Shown here: positions 22,518-32,229 of the stretch, in pieces
Position numbering within the stretch: the first letter of the stretch is position 1
Layout of the letters: each line of letters opens with the position of its first letter
NCBI GenBank assembly: GCA_030998225.1
Contig: JAPYXD010000484.1
Location: 6,076,001-6,140,000, forward strand
Direction of reading: 5' to 3'
Origin: Diplolepis rosae
Taxonomy: Eukaryota; Arthropoda; Insecta; Hymenoptera; Diplolepididae
DNA: 64,000 bases
The notes under the pieces: model-generated
The model's database searches: none
What the model was told of the DNA's origin: nothing
What the model saw: the letters and a program-made list of their open reading frames with translations, nothing else
Translations under genes and position numbers: made by a program

Positions 22518-23272
22518 GGGTTTCCCAATAAGGGTGATATGTTTTGAAATTGAAAAAAAACACTGAATATTCATTCGGAATTGATCGAAATCTTTTTTAT
22601 TATATTGGATATTCTATGCCATTTATGATTTAAAGAATATATCGGCCAAATGTCCCCCGAGACTTGAGCCAAAAATGCGCCTCATCAGAAAAGATGATTT
22701 TTTGATGAAAATTGGGATCATTTTCAATTGATTCCAGAGCCCAATCCGCGAACTCCCGACGCAAACGATGGTCATTAGGCTTGAGTTCTTGGGCCAGAAT
22801 GATCTTATAGGGATGCAGGCCAAGATCCAATCGCAAAATACGCCAGGTAGTCATCCTGGACAGGCCCAATTCCTGAGATCGGCGTGGCACGGACAATTCA
22901 CGGTTTTCCTCGATACTGGCCTGTACGGCGGCTATATTCTGTGTAGAACGTGCGGTACGCATACGATTTTTAGGCTTAGTATCCAATAGAGTAAATTCAC
23001 TCTCCAACTTATCGATTATTCGACGAATTGAGAGCGCGGATGGAGCAGAATGACGACCATATTTTGCACGATATGCTCTTTGAACACCGACAAAACTTCT
23101 CGAATTTTGATAAAATAATTGGACAATTTCCAAACGTTGTGGAAGCGTGAAACTACTCATGATTAAATGGCAAACCTTACTGATGACAACTGACAGCAGA
23201 CGTCAAAAATTTCAGTTCAAATGAGCCCGATAGGGACATTCAAAATCATATCACCCCTATTGGGAAACCCTT
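22518..23272 (-). mobile_element. Tc1/IS630-type transposon, internally deleted, nested in A3
   Basis: The inverted ends are AAGGGTTTCCCAATAAGGG on the left and AAGGGTTTCCCAATAGGGG on the right, followed by TGATATG. It sits at a TA duplication (22516-22517 and 23273-23274). The other complete A copy reads TTTAATATGTCAC at the same place with no insertion, so the empty site is visible within the window. The element spans 755 bp and carries a shortened transposase on the minus strand. Confidence 0.9.
22624..23160 (-). pseudogene. Tc1/IS630-like transposase, truncated by in-frame region deletion
   Basis: The minus-strand ATG at 23158-23160 starts MSSFTLPQRLEIVQ, an N-terminal helix-turn-helix region of the DUF4817 type. 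It is followed by SIRRIIDKL, a second DNA-binding region near LSRMTTWRILRLDL, and the first catalytic aspartate in IFSDEAHFWL near residue 160. The frame is open for 176 codons. It then jumps into the very end of the protein: a different frame reads GGHLADIFF, the usual C-terminal tail, at about 22624-22660. About half the protein, including the second and third catalytic residues, is missing. A truncated product could bind DNA but not transpose. Confidence 0.87.
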
Positions 23273-23377
23273 TATATCACATATAAATACAATGATACTA
23301 AATAACTTCTAACTTGTCCTTATGTACCAAATTTGATCGGAAGTTGAGTAAAATTACTTCAACTATTTTTCTCCGTG

Positions 23378-23972
23378 TACATGTCCTCAACGACAAAAAT
23401 ACATTAGGTTCTCCACCTTGATGTAATTAATTTTGAAATATTAAAACAACTTTTTAATTTTAAATTTCGTCACCTATTATCCTACTTACGTATTTCATAC
23501 AGCGAAAGGTATAATACTCTATTGACGTAAAAAATTGTACCGCAGCAGGTGTGCTAAATAGCGTCGAAAATACGCTAGGATATAAGAAGCAAGGGAAAAA
23601 AGATGCGAAAAATATCATAATTTAATGCCCGAATCACATAAGGGGACATGATGCTCTTTTCTCACTACTATTAATATTGTCCAGTTCAAGCGTCGTGTCC
23701 CCTTATTTGATCCGGGTTTTGAATTTTGCATAGCCAGCTGTTTAAATTCATCAAAATCATTTTAATTTATATCACAAGCATACGATACTTTACATTTCTC
23801 ATTCAAAAGAAGTATTTGAGTATAATTTTGAATTAAGAAATATATTTTCTCAATTGGAAAAAAGTAAAATTTATAGATCTAAAAAATTTTATTTTTGGAA
23901 ATGGTTTATCGATGTGCAACAATAAAATTTGATAAAAAAGAATTTAAATAGTCACTCATGGTATTGTAGACA
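23378..23972. other. AT-rich unassigned stretch
   Basis: No gene, RNA or bounded repeat is recognised. Confidence 0.5.
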
Positions 23973-24641
23973 TGGGACATTCTTTTGCAAATCGTACACC
24001 CATTTTGGGTTCAGAATTTAGATTTGCATAAAATATTTTTTATAGCTTCTTTTCAATAAATTAACCAACATGTATATCGGGATTTTCGAAAAAAAAAAAT
24101 TTTTTGGGAGATATATTAATTTAAACTTTTGATTAAATTGGATAAAATGCTAAATTCTCTTGTACTTAAAATTCATTATCTCCGGTTGAAATAAACAAAT
24201 TGATTTCGAGTTTGTTTCATTTTCTAGCTTATTACGTTAGGTTTTCAGATAAATATTTTTATAATTATTATTTTGTTAAACAATTAAATTATTTAAACAA
24301 TTAAATTGCTTATATCTGTATTTAATTAACAAAATAAAAATTATGAAAATATTTATTTAAAAACCTAACGTAATAAGCTTAAAAATGAAACAGACCCGAA
24401 ATCGATTTGATTATTTCACCCGGAGATAATGAATTTTAAGCACAAGATAATTTAGCATTTTGTCCAATTTTATTAAAAGTTTAATTTAATATATCTCTCA
24501 AAAAAAATTTGCTTTTCGAAAATCCCGAAATACGTGTCGATTAAATTAATAAAAAGATGCCACAGAAGAAAATTTAAGACTTTTAAAAATGTGAACAATT
24601 TTTTTTTGTTAAATCCGTACTATTAGCAAAAGAATGTCCCA
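23973..24641. repeat. Large foldback element F1
   Basis: The ends are TGGGACATTCTTTTGC on both sides (read inward), giving arms of roughly 330 bp with blocks such as ATAGCTTCTTTTCAATAAAT, TATCTCCGGTTGAAAT and TTACGTTAGGTTTTC. The middle is a short AACAATTAAATT stretch. A second copy lies at 37606-38546. No coding content. Confidence 0.88.
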
Positions 24642-24650
24642 CATACGGCA

Positions 24651-25106
24651 TTAAGGGAGTATGGTGGATAAGACTATTAAAAATGAGAATTACTTGTAAT
24701 TTTGACAGAACGTGTATTATAGCTTACTTGAACTATGGTACAAATTTCGTGACCCTTCAGAACCTCAAACCCGAGAAATTAATTATTGAAAATAACATGT
24801 GATCTTATGGGAAAATGCTGTTTTTTAAGGATTATTTAAAAATGGGAAAATTATGAAAAAACTCTGAGATACGTGGAATTTTTCATAATTTTCCCATTTT
24901 TAAATCATTTTTAAATATCTTTATAATTTACAAAAACAGTATTTTCCCATAAGATCACATGTTATTTTCAATAATTAATTTCTCGGGTTTGAGGTTCTGA
25001 AGGGTCACGAAATTAGAACCATAGTTCAAGTAAGCTATAATACGCGTTCTGTCAAAATTACAAGTATTTCTCATTTTTAATAGTCTTATCCACCATACTC
25101 CCTTAA
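24651..25106. repeat. Palindromic element with TTAAGGGAGT ends
   Basis: The arms are about 215 bp and start TTAAGGGAGTATGGTGG at both ends, continuing through GATAAGACTATTAAAAATGA, GTAAGCTATAATACG-like and GTGATCTTATGGGAAAA blocks. TTAA at both limits may be the target duplication. It sits nine bases from foldback F1. The open frame at 24955-25209 is an arm shadow. Confidence 0.85.
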
Positions 25107-26407
25107 TGAAAATAGCAGAAAATGATCTTAAATGAATGTTCATCAAAATTTTATACACGGAAAGAAAAAATCGGAAATGCATGTCGAAAATTGAAATAAA
25201 AATTACCAAACTCGATGAGATACTGAGGATAAACTTAGAGTTTTCTTAACATTACCAAGAGAAAATGGTAAAAATAGCATTGAGAAAAAATTATTGTTCT
25301 TTTGCGAAAAATTTACCTAGGTAAAACAACTAGGGAAAAAATTACCAAACTCCCTAGAATTTTTAGCCTGCTTGAGTACTAATATATGACCACATTTAGA
25401 AGTAATTTTTTATCTATATTATAGTATTTTATGAAAGTTATGAGAAAAAATTTGAATAGAAATAAGAATTACACTCGAGATTCCCTATAACCAGATTCCC
25501 TGTAACGAAACCTCTCTTTAACGAGCGCGTCACGCCTCCCTATAACGAGCAGACGATCGACCCTCCTTCCCCCACTACTACGGAATGAAGCGCACTCGAA
25601 TTTGAAAAAGTAATCAATGAGTTTGATGGCTTTTATCACAAATTAATGAATTAATCACAAATTTTTAGTATTTTCAGTACATACCGTCAAATAAGTTAAT
25701 TCCATGTTCAATACTCACAGAAATAAATTATTTATTTATATTCACTAAATGAAAAGTTATTTGATTCAGGTACATTTTATTTTCATTAAGTGAGTAAATT
25801 CGCGTTAAATAAATTTATTGTTTGAGATCAATAAAATTTATTTGATCAATAATATAAACAAGTATTTTTATTTTTATGAATAAGATTTTTCTCTAGATGC
25901 AATTTTGAAGATTCACATTGTCTTAAAACTTTACTTATTCTAAGTCTTTGATTGAAGGATTTTTAATTTTACCATACGATATGCATCATCTAAAAAAAAT
26001 TCAGAAAAAATTTGGAAACAGCAGCACAGGCTGCTTCTGGTGGCTCCTCCTCTACATGGTATTGATTCAGATATCCTCGATGAAATTTATTTCATCCCGA
26101 AAGGGAAAACCGCTCTATAGTAGGGTAAGAATGATAATAGTGAGCCATCCCTCAGTAGTGAATCTTTTGCTCTTTTTCAATCGTGGCTGTATATTAAAGC
26201 CTCTTTTTTGGAAATAAAATATATGTCTGATATTTTGGGAAATTTAATTTAAAAAATTACAAGTGCTTACCAATTATCTTTTTTGAAAATCTCTTTGTAA
26301 ATTTTTTTTAAATGAAAATTTTTCTGGAAAAGTATCAGAGCAATACAATACAATCATATTTTACATTTCCGAAGGTAGCAAACTCTTTTTCCATTTTATT
26401 TTCTACA
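25107..26407. other. AT-rich stretch with a possible decayed coding remnant
   Basis: A CACGGAAAG-type end lies near 25157 without an obvious partner. At 26018-26250 one plus frame reads like protein (APPLHGIDSDILDEI, FIPKGKTAL, then two TAG codons, NSEPSLSSESFALF), which may be an old coding exon. No domain is recognised. Other open frames here have no support. Confidence 0.4.
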
Positions 26408-27816
26408 CACTCAGAAAAAAGGTTCGGTTAAATTCACTAAAGCTAATCGGTTAAAACGACTAACCTTTTAGTTAATTTCACCAGAAAAATTGTTTACTTA
26501 TTATGGTTACAAAATTCTGGTTATATATATTCTGGTATTATTATCCCAGTTAATGTTATAGGAAAATATAGTAAAAGTAGTTCCGAGATACGCCGCTTGC
26601 AGCATTAATGTCTACACAATCTGGCACCTTTTCGTTTTTCGGTATGAATGCAAGCCTCGGCATTTTGACTCTCGAGGGACAGCCCCCACTACGCGACTTC
26701 CCCCCTGAGTCAGTGGGAAAGTGGCGTGGTGGGGGCCAAGGCTTGTATACGTGTTGACACCGGTTTCCTGTTAGTTATGTTGTGCACAGTGGGTCCACTC
26801 ATATAGGAGAAAAGGGGCACGAATTATAATGTTTGCTATCAACAAGTTGTGGCGCTATTGTCGCTACCGATGTTATTTTTATCCTGTTGTAACCATAGCA
26901 ACCATATCATTGCCAGTTGAAATAATACAGCCGATGCTCATTTTACTCAACTACCGTTCGAAGCACCTCAAGCGTCGGTGATATATTTATACATTTCAGG
27001 TTAACCCACTGACGCATTGTGATGCCCTGTCGTCGACAACGTTTTACTCAACTCCTTACTATTTTCTATGTAATGCTTATGGATATTCACTTTGGGTGAA
27101 TTAGGTATTTATCAAATTCATTTTACCCGAGTAGGTTTTAATAAATGTTCAAATGTCCGTAAGTCCCATGTTTAATCGACAGAGTTGCGTAAAATTACTT
27201 CAACTATTTTTCTCCGTGTAATAGTACAGTATTTAACTGTTCATTGTGATTCATATTTAAAAATTCTTGTTGTATTTTTATTCTTTCACAAATTATTTTC
27301 AACTTTTAATCATTTAAATTTATGAAATGGATTTCATACAATATATTTCAAAATTTTCCGCTCTGTAGAATACATCGGGTTGGGGTGACGGGGGTTTCGT
27401 TTGCATTGATATTAGTTCTTGCTATCAAAACTTGGTGGCGCTGACGCTCATTTTCACTTTTTTAAGTACCCTCCTAAAATACATGGTAGTGGCCGCACTG
27501 TGATGTTGTGTATTTGTGTGTATTAGACCGTTTGCGAAAACAAGTGAAAACGAAAACAAGGTAGAGTCCATAGAAATCTTGAAGACCTCGCGTCTTGTCT
27601 TGAATTATTTTTACAAAGTTTCAAAGAAATGAAGAAAGAAGAGTACAAGGTGTTAAGTGAGTGGAAGTTAGATAACTTAAAGGAAAAATTCTAAGGTAAA
27701 GAAATTTGTAGATTGGAGATTTTTATCCGGAATTACTAGTGCGGCTCTTGGTAATATTTTTTTCCGGTTGAAATAACCGGAATTCTGGTTGTTTCAACCA
27801 GACTTTTTTCTGAGTG
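26408..27816. mobile_element. TIR element family D, copy 1
   Basis: The ends are CACTCAGAAAAAAGGTTCGG on the left and CACTCAGAAAAAAGTCTGGT on the right (read inward). Inner blocks shared with the copy at 50718-53038 include TACGCCG, GCAAGCCTCGGCATTTTGAC, GGGTTTCCTGTTAGTTATG-like sequence, AAAACGAAAACAAGGTAGAG near 27549 and CGGAATTACTAGT. A family A end is nested at 26901-27218. No transposase is recognisable. Confidence 0.82.
26901..27218 (-). mobile_element. Family A end module (A4) nested in family D
   Basis: This copy holds only the outer ~318 bp of family A, from the AACCAT junction to the CCGTG end, in reverse orientation. It is nearly identical to the matching part of A3 (for example CCGTAAGTCCCATGTTTAAT). 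It stops at the same AACCAT point where other copies begin or are broken. Confidence 0.85.
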
Positions 27817-28779
27817 CACTGTTCCCTTAGGAATTTCCAAATAAATAATATAATAAGTAAAATGAAAATTTAAATATTAAAACTCCAAATAAGTTGGATT
27901 TTGTTTTCACTCAAGCAAAAGTTTAATTTTATTATTTTAAGTTGAGATTTTCAAAACATACATATATTATTAAGATATAAAAAGTTTCCAAAAATTGACT
28001 TCATTTCATGTAGAGTCTGTCACATTGGCACTTAGTTCTATTGTGGTTATTTCCGACAAGATAGCATTTAGGTCAATGATATATTTGCGAACGGCAAATA
28101 TAATAATATAATTAAATAAATAAAATATTCGTACCAGGAAATGTCATACAATAGATTACTAAGATTTAGTTATTAATGAAGTAACAAATTGCATTATAAT
28201 TTCCTCAAAAAAAAAAGAATAATAGGTTAAAAATTCATAAAAATGAATAAATCGTTAATAACAAATAATATCATTTCTTTATAATTTTCAAGGTTTCAAA
28301 GAAATATTTAAAAATTTGAGGAAATATCTTGAAAACGGTAAGAGATACATAAAAGTGTGTGAAAATGTAAGAGTATATGAATGCGGATTGAACTCGAATG
28401 CCTATAAAAATTTTACAAAAATATTGAGAACTTTGAGTATCTCAAAAAATAATTTTTCAAAAAATATTTGTAATACAAAAATTCGAAATTTTAAATTTGT
28501 GACGTGATTTGATGACGGATCCTACTTCTAGGATCGTATATGTATAGTTTCCGAGTAGAATGACGTAGGAACTTATACCAAATTTCGATGTCATTTCCAG
28601 TGTAGGATTGGATATAGGATCTGATGTATCTGACTCAGGTTCCAACATTGAAAATGATGTCGAAACATATATCGGAATTTTTATTTAAGTCGTACAAATA
28701 CTATTGTCATTAGAAATTGGAATGACTCATGCACTGTTGGTTTTATTGCCTTATATCTTTTTAAGATATATATGCACAG
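27817..28779. other. AT-rich unassigned stretch
   Basis: No supported gene; the open frames at 28316-28507 and 28457-28648 overlap on opposite strands and lack domains. Confidence 0.5.
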
Positions 28780-28979
28780 GAATTTGCACGATCGAAGCTA
28801 TTAGGTTTATCAGTGTTAATCCCGTCAGCTAAGCGCAAAAGGTTTGATGCAGCTCTCCATCCGTTCCTATCCTGAACATATCCTTTCATTCTGCAGTATC
28901 GGCTACAGCTTACGTCATCTATAAATAATTTGTTTCACATATTCTAATCTTTGGCTCCCTTTCCTTTTTCGTCCTTCTA
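28780..28979 (-). pseudogene. LINE ORF2 C-terminal fragment, distal part
   Basis: On the minus strand, words such as RLEYVKQI, RYC-MKGY and GWRAA continue the C-terminal region of the LINE fragment found on the far side of the mariner (30262-30545). Before the mariner inserted, the two were one piece. Frame breaks are present. Confidence 0.65.
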
Positions 28980-30260
28980 TTGGGTTGGCAACAAAGTCAT
29001 TTCGCTTTTTTCCGCTATATGACTAGTCGTTCGAAGTCGTTCTTCTCCATTGCAAACTACCGACCGTATATGGTATTTGACAGCTGACGTTTCATAGATT
29101 ATTCAGTAAAAAAAAAAGTTTCAAGGTTTGTTGTTTATTTATTGTTTTGCATTAATTTGAAATAGAGATTCCAGACGGTCATTTTCGTCATATTTTACAT
29201 TATTACTTCCGAAAAGGTGTCACGAAGTGCAAGCTCGGGAAAAGTTGTATGATGTTTATGGTGATAAATCATTAACAGAACGCTAGTGCTAGAATTGGTT
29301 TGCTCGTTTTCGTTCCGGAGCTTTTGACCTCAAAGATGCACCACGCTCTGGACGTTCAACTGAAGTTGACGACGACAAAATAAAAGCAATGATAGAAAAT
29401 AACCGAAGTAGTACGACACGAGAGATCGCAGAGAAGTTTAACATATCACATACATGCGTTGAAAGACATTTAAAACAACTTGGTTATGTTAATAAGCTCG
29501 ATATTTGGGTTCCTCACAAATTGAACAAAATTCAACTCACGAAACGAATTTCCATTTGCGATTCACTGCTGAAACGTAACAAACCGATCCATTTTTAAAG
29601 CGAATCATAACGGGCGATGAAAAATGGATTTTTTACGATAACGTTGTGGGAAAAAGGTCATGGAGCAAGCGAGATGAGCCTGCACAATCGACATCGAAAG
29701 CCGATATTCTTTAAAAGAAGATTATGCTGAGTGTTTGGTTGGATTTCAAAGGTATTTTTTTTTTGAGCTGCTCCCAAGGAACCAAACTATCAATTCGAAT
29801 GTCTACTGTCGCCAGCTAATGAAATTGGACAAAGAAATGAAGGAAAAGCGGCCAGAACTGGCAACTCGTAAAGGCGTCATCTTCTATCAATATAACACCA
29901 GAGCACATACATCTTGGTCACTCGCAAAAAATTATTGGAGTCAGACTGGGAAGTGATGCCTCATTTACCGTATAGTCCTGACCTTGCACCATCCGATTAT
30001 CATTTATTCCGTTTACTTCAAAACCATTTGAATGGAAAAACATTCGATTCAAATGAGGCTGTCAAAAATGAGTTGATTCAGTTTTTTTGCCTCTAATAAC
30101 CAAACTTTCTACGAAAGCGGAATTATGAAGCCAACTGAAAGATTGTAAAAGGTCATCGAACAAAATGGTCAATACATAATTGATTAATGTTTGTTATTTG
30201 TATTAATGAACTTGCTTTGAAAATCATGGAAAAAATGGAATGACTTTGTTGCCAACCCAA
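28980..30260 (+). mobile_element. Mariner element, near full length, TSD TA, in a LINE relic
   Basis: The ends are TTGGGTTGGCAACAAAGTCA on both sides (read inward, one difference in the following bases). TA flanks both sides (28978-28979 and 30261-30262). The length, 1281 bp, is normal for mariner. The transposase inside runs on the plus strand and is damaged. The surrounding sequence reads as a single LINE relic when the element is removed. Confidence 0.93.
29173..30186 (+). pseudogene. Mariner transposase with second catalytic Asp changed to Tyr
   Basis: Recognisable blocks in order: HFRHILHYYFRKG; NWFARFRSGAF and DAPRSGRSTEVDDDKI; the DNA-binding STTREIAEKFNISHTCVER; HLKQLGYVNKLDIWVPH; the first aspartate in ITGDEKW (codon 29616-29618); SVWLDFKG; ELLPRNQTINS; the second catalytic block, read YQYNTRAHT where the family has HQDNA (Asp to Tyr at 29891-29893); and the third, YSPDLAPSDYHLF (29995-29997). 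Two TAG codons near 29285-29293, a stop at 29596-29598 and frameshifts near 29220 and 29915 are also present. The element cannot move by itself. Confidence 0.92.
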
Positions 30261-30261
30261 T

Positions 30262-30545
30262 ACTATACGTTCTAAAATTTTTCCCGACAGTCTCTCATGT
30301 CTAAGTGTAGATCCTATCGATCTGTCGCGGCGCCTCTTTATACTAGCATATAAGCTCTTTTCTTTCACCAAGTTTAAAAGTTCCGCATTTGTCACCTTAT
30401 CTACCCAGCGTATTTTTAATAGTTTCCTATAGCACCACATTTTGAAAGCCTGTAGTCTTCTTCTTTACCTATAGTCCATGCTTCGCAACCATATAGTGCC
30501 ACGCTCCATACGTATGTTTTGAGCAGTTTCTTCATGATTTCTAGA
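30262..30545 (-). pseudogene. LINE reverse transcriptase C-terminal fragment
   Basis: Minus-strand reading gives SVALYGCEAWT near 30480-30530, then MWCYRKLLKIRWVDKVTNAE and RRRDRSIGSTLRHERL at 30290-30440. This is the region after the RT palm that is common in arthropod LINEs (RTE- or CR1-like; clade not certain). A frameshift separates the two parts. The downstream end is at 28780-28979, beyond the mariner. Confidence 0.8.
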
Positions 30546-31257
30546 TTTATATTTATTATTCAGAACATCAAAACAAGATCCAAAAAAATATTCAGTTGAC
30601 TGAACGAAAAAATTATGTCTAAATAGTAAAAAAAAAAATTTGTGACAACAACAGATCCTTAACAAAACAAATTTGTTGCCATTACTAAATTTTTCTGCTG
30701 AGTATACGTCGCGTGTAAATAATCGTGTGAAACACTTGAGTTTCTAGAAAACCAAGTTATTTTTTCTGGAACAAAAATAGAGAATAACAAATAACTCTTT
30801 CGAGATTCAAAAGGTCACTTGTTTCAACAAAATACTTTCACCTAATCAATAAATGGCCTCATGTGTTCATTTATATAAGAATTTTGACTTTCAGAAGCAC
30901 AGAAAAAACAAAGTTTGATATTATATTAAAGGCATTGATAATTGAAGCAAACATTTATAATCTCTATTGCATACAACGTCAGGATTTCAGTAAACCTCAG
31001 TGACATAACAGTTTGTTTAAAATATAATATGATTGATGGTAGCAATTAACCATAACTATAGCATATAAAATAAGATTATAACCAGGTCGACCTCGTTAAA
31101 CTCTTACTAGCTTGAACGGTTTGTAAGATTATGATCGTCATTCTCTGGGAAATTTCCAAACTATTTATGGAAACAATTAAATAAAAGTTTGGAGCTAGAG
31201 TCGTAAAAATATTTCAAACAATAAATCTTGAATCAGAAAATGATTCATTTTTATTAT
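30546..31257. other. Unassigned stretch
   Basis: A TTTTTCTGCTGAGTA-type end near 30690 preceded by ACAAAATTTGTTGCC words may be a fragment related to the insert at 12455. Otherwise nothing can be supported. Confidence 0.4.
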
Positions 31258-31405
31258 TTAAATGTCGCTTCTCTTTTTCCTCTCTCGCCAATCTAATGGA
31301 GGAACACGATTAAATAGAGGCTGGAAATTACTAGACCCAAGGGTCATATCCTCAGATTCTGTCCGCAATGCAATGATTGTCACTGAAATCTTCCGTAGTC
31401 TGATT
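31258..31405 (-). CDS. Candidate terminal coding exon of an unidentified gene
   Basis: On the minus strand a pyrimidine-rich tract ends in CTCATTACTTAG, a usable splice acceptor. It is followed by 48 open codons ending in TAA (31258-31260) with balanced, protein-like composition (SEDMTLGSSNFQPLF, VPPLDWRERKK near the end). No domain is recognised. It may belong to the same minus-strand gene as the exon at 32074-32220, about 0.67 kb upstream, but the phases do not join with this acceptor, so another acceptor or exon would be needed. It could be chance. Confidence 0.4.
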
Positions 31406-32073
31406 CTAAGTAATGAGATTGCAAGATGTCTTGGGGGTATGTTCTGGAATAGTTTTAGAATAGAATTTCCATAAGTTATTCTAAATGTAAATTTTAACAC
31501 TCACTAGTTCGCTTCGCACTTCCGTGATGTAAGTTTCCAAGTTCATTTCTGTTAAAGGCACAATTTCGATATTTTACAAAATTTATATTTGAGTATTACA
31601 TATTAACATGCATCAAATAAATTTTTTCAAATATCCTAAATACTTAAAAACTTGAATTTGATTATTTGATTATTAAATATTATTATTTAATAAACCATTA
31701 TTAAGGGAATGTGAATGCCAAATCAGAAGTGGGTCATTAATTTCAATTCAGTGGAAACCTCACTGATTCAGATTTAGAGAGTGATGTCATACTATCGTTA
31801 TACTCTGTCAATTTTCAATGTATTTTCTATCTTCGGCAACAAAATGGAAAAATCTGCAAGAAAGACAAAGCTTTAGAAAGTCATAACTCCGAAGTTTATG
31901 AAGCTAGTACATTTTTATAAAAGAAAAATATTTATTTCATCAAACTATTTCTTGTATTATATTAAGTAATAAGAATTATAAAGTAACAAAAAACTTTTAA
32001 CAAAAATTTTATAAAGTAACAAAAAAACATTATCTATAAGAAAAGTGTTTTAATCTTTATTTAATTTTCTTAC
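31406..32073. other. AT-rich stretch, possible intron
   Basis: If the two flanking exon candidates belong together, this is intron. A MITE-like end TGATTCAGATTTAGAGAGTG lies near 31767, matching the ends of the small element at 61415. Confidence 0.4.
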
Positions 32074-32220
32074 TTGGTAATAATGTTGCCAGTTTCCAGA
32101 TGAAGTTGGTTTAATTGTAGGGAAGGTTACTTTTGGATAGTCATAATAAAAATATTCTACTGGTTTTGATGTAGTCCGTAGTCCAGGAATCTCTGAATGT
32201 ATAAAAGAAGGATGCCCCAA
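32074..32220 (-). CDS. Candidate internal coding exon of an unidentified gene
   Basis: The minus-strand exon is exactly 147 bases (49 codons), phase 0 at both ends, bounded by ATTATCAG upstream and GTAAGA downstream. The peptide (LGHPSFIHSEIPGLRTT, then VEYFYYDYP, TIKPTSSGNWQHYYQ) has an ordinary protein composition, unlike random AT-rich frames nearby. The frame stays open slightly past both splice sites. I do not recognise the protein. It is flanked upstream by an R1-type LINE relic. It is the best host-gene candidate in the window. Confidence 0.5.
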
Positions 32221-32229
32221 CTGATAATT

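Larger units (their letters stand above)
21160..23377 (+). mobile_element. Repeat family A, complete copy (A3), TSD TA
   Basis: Both ends are CACGGAGAAAAATAGTTAAA-like (the right end reads CACGGAGAAAAATAGTTGAA inward) and are flanked by TA (21158-21159 and 23378-23379). The 2218 bp include a nested Tc1/IS630 derivative at 22518-23272, leaving about 1.46 kb of family A. The left third has TTAAATAAAAAAAAATTCTT and the GTACATACATAAAC block; the right part has the AGCTCTACTATTTTTGTGA block. No transposase frame belongs to family A itself, so it appears non-autonomous. Confidence 0.88.

Noticed and set aside
22768..22989. Plus-strand open frame of 73 codons
   Set aside because: It is the antisense shadow of the Tc1/IS630 transposase fragment.
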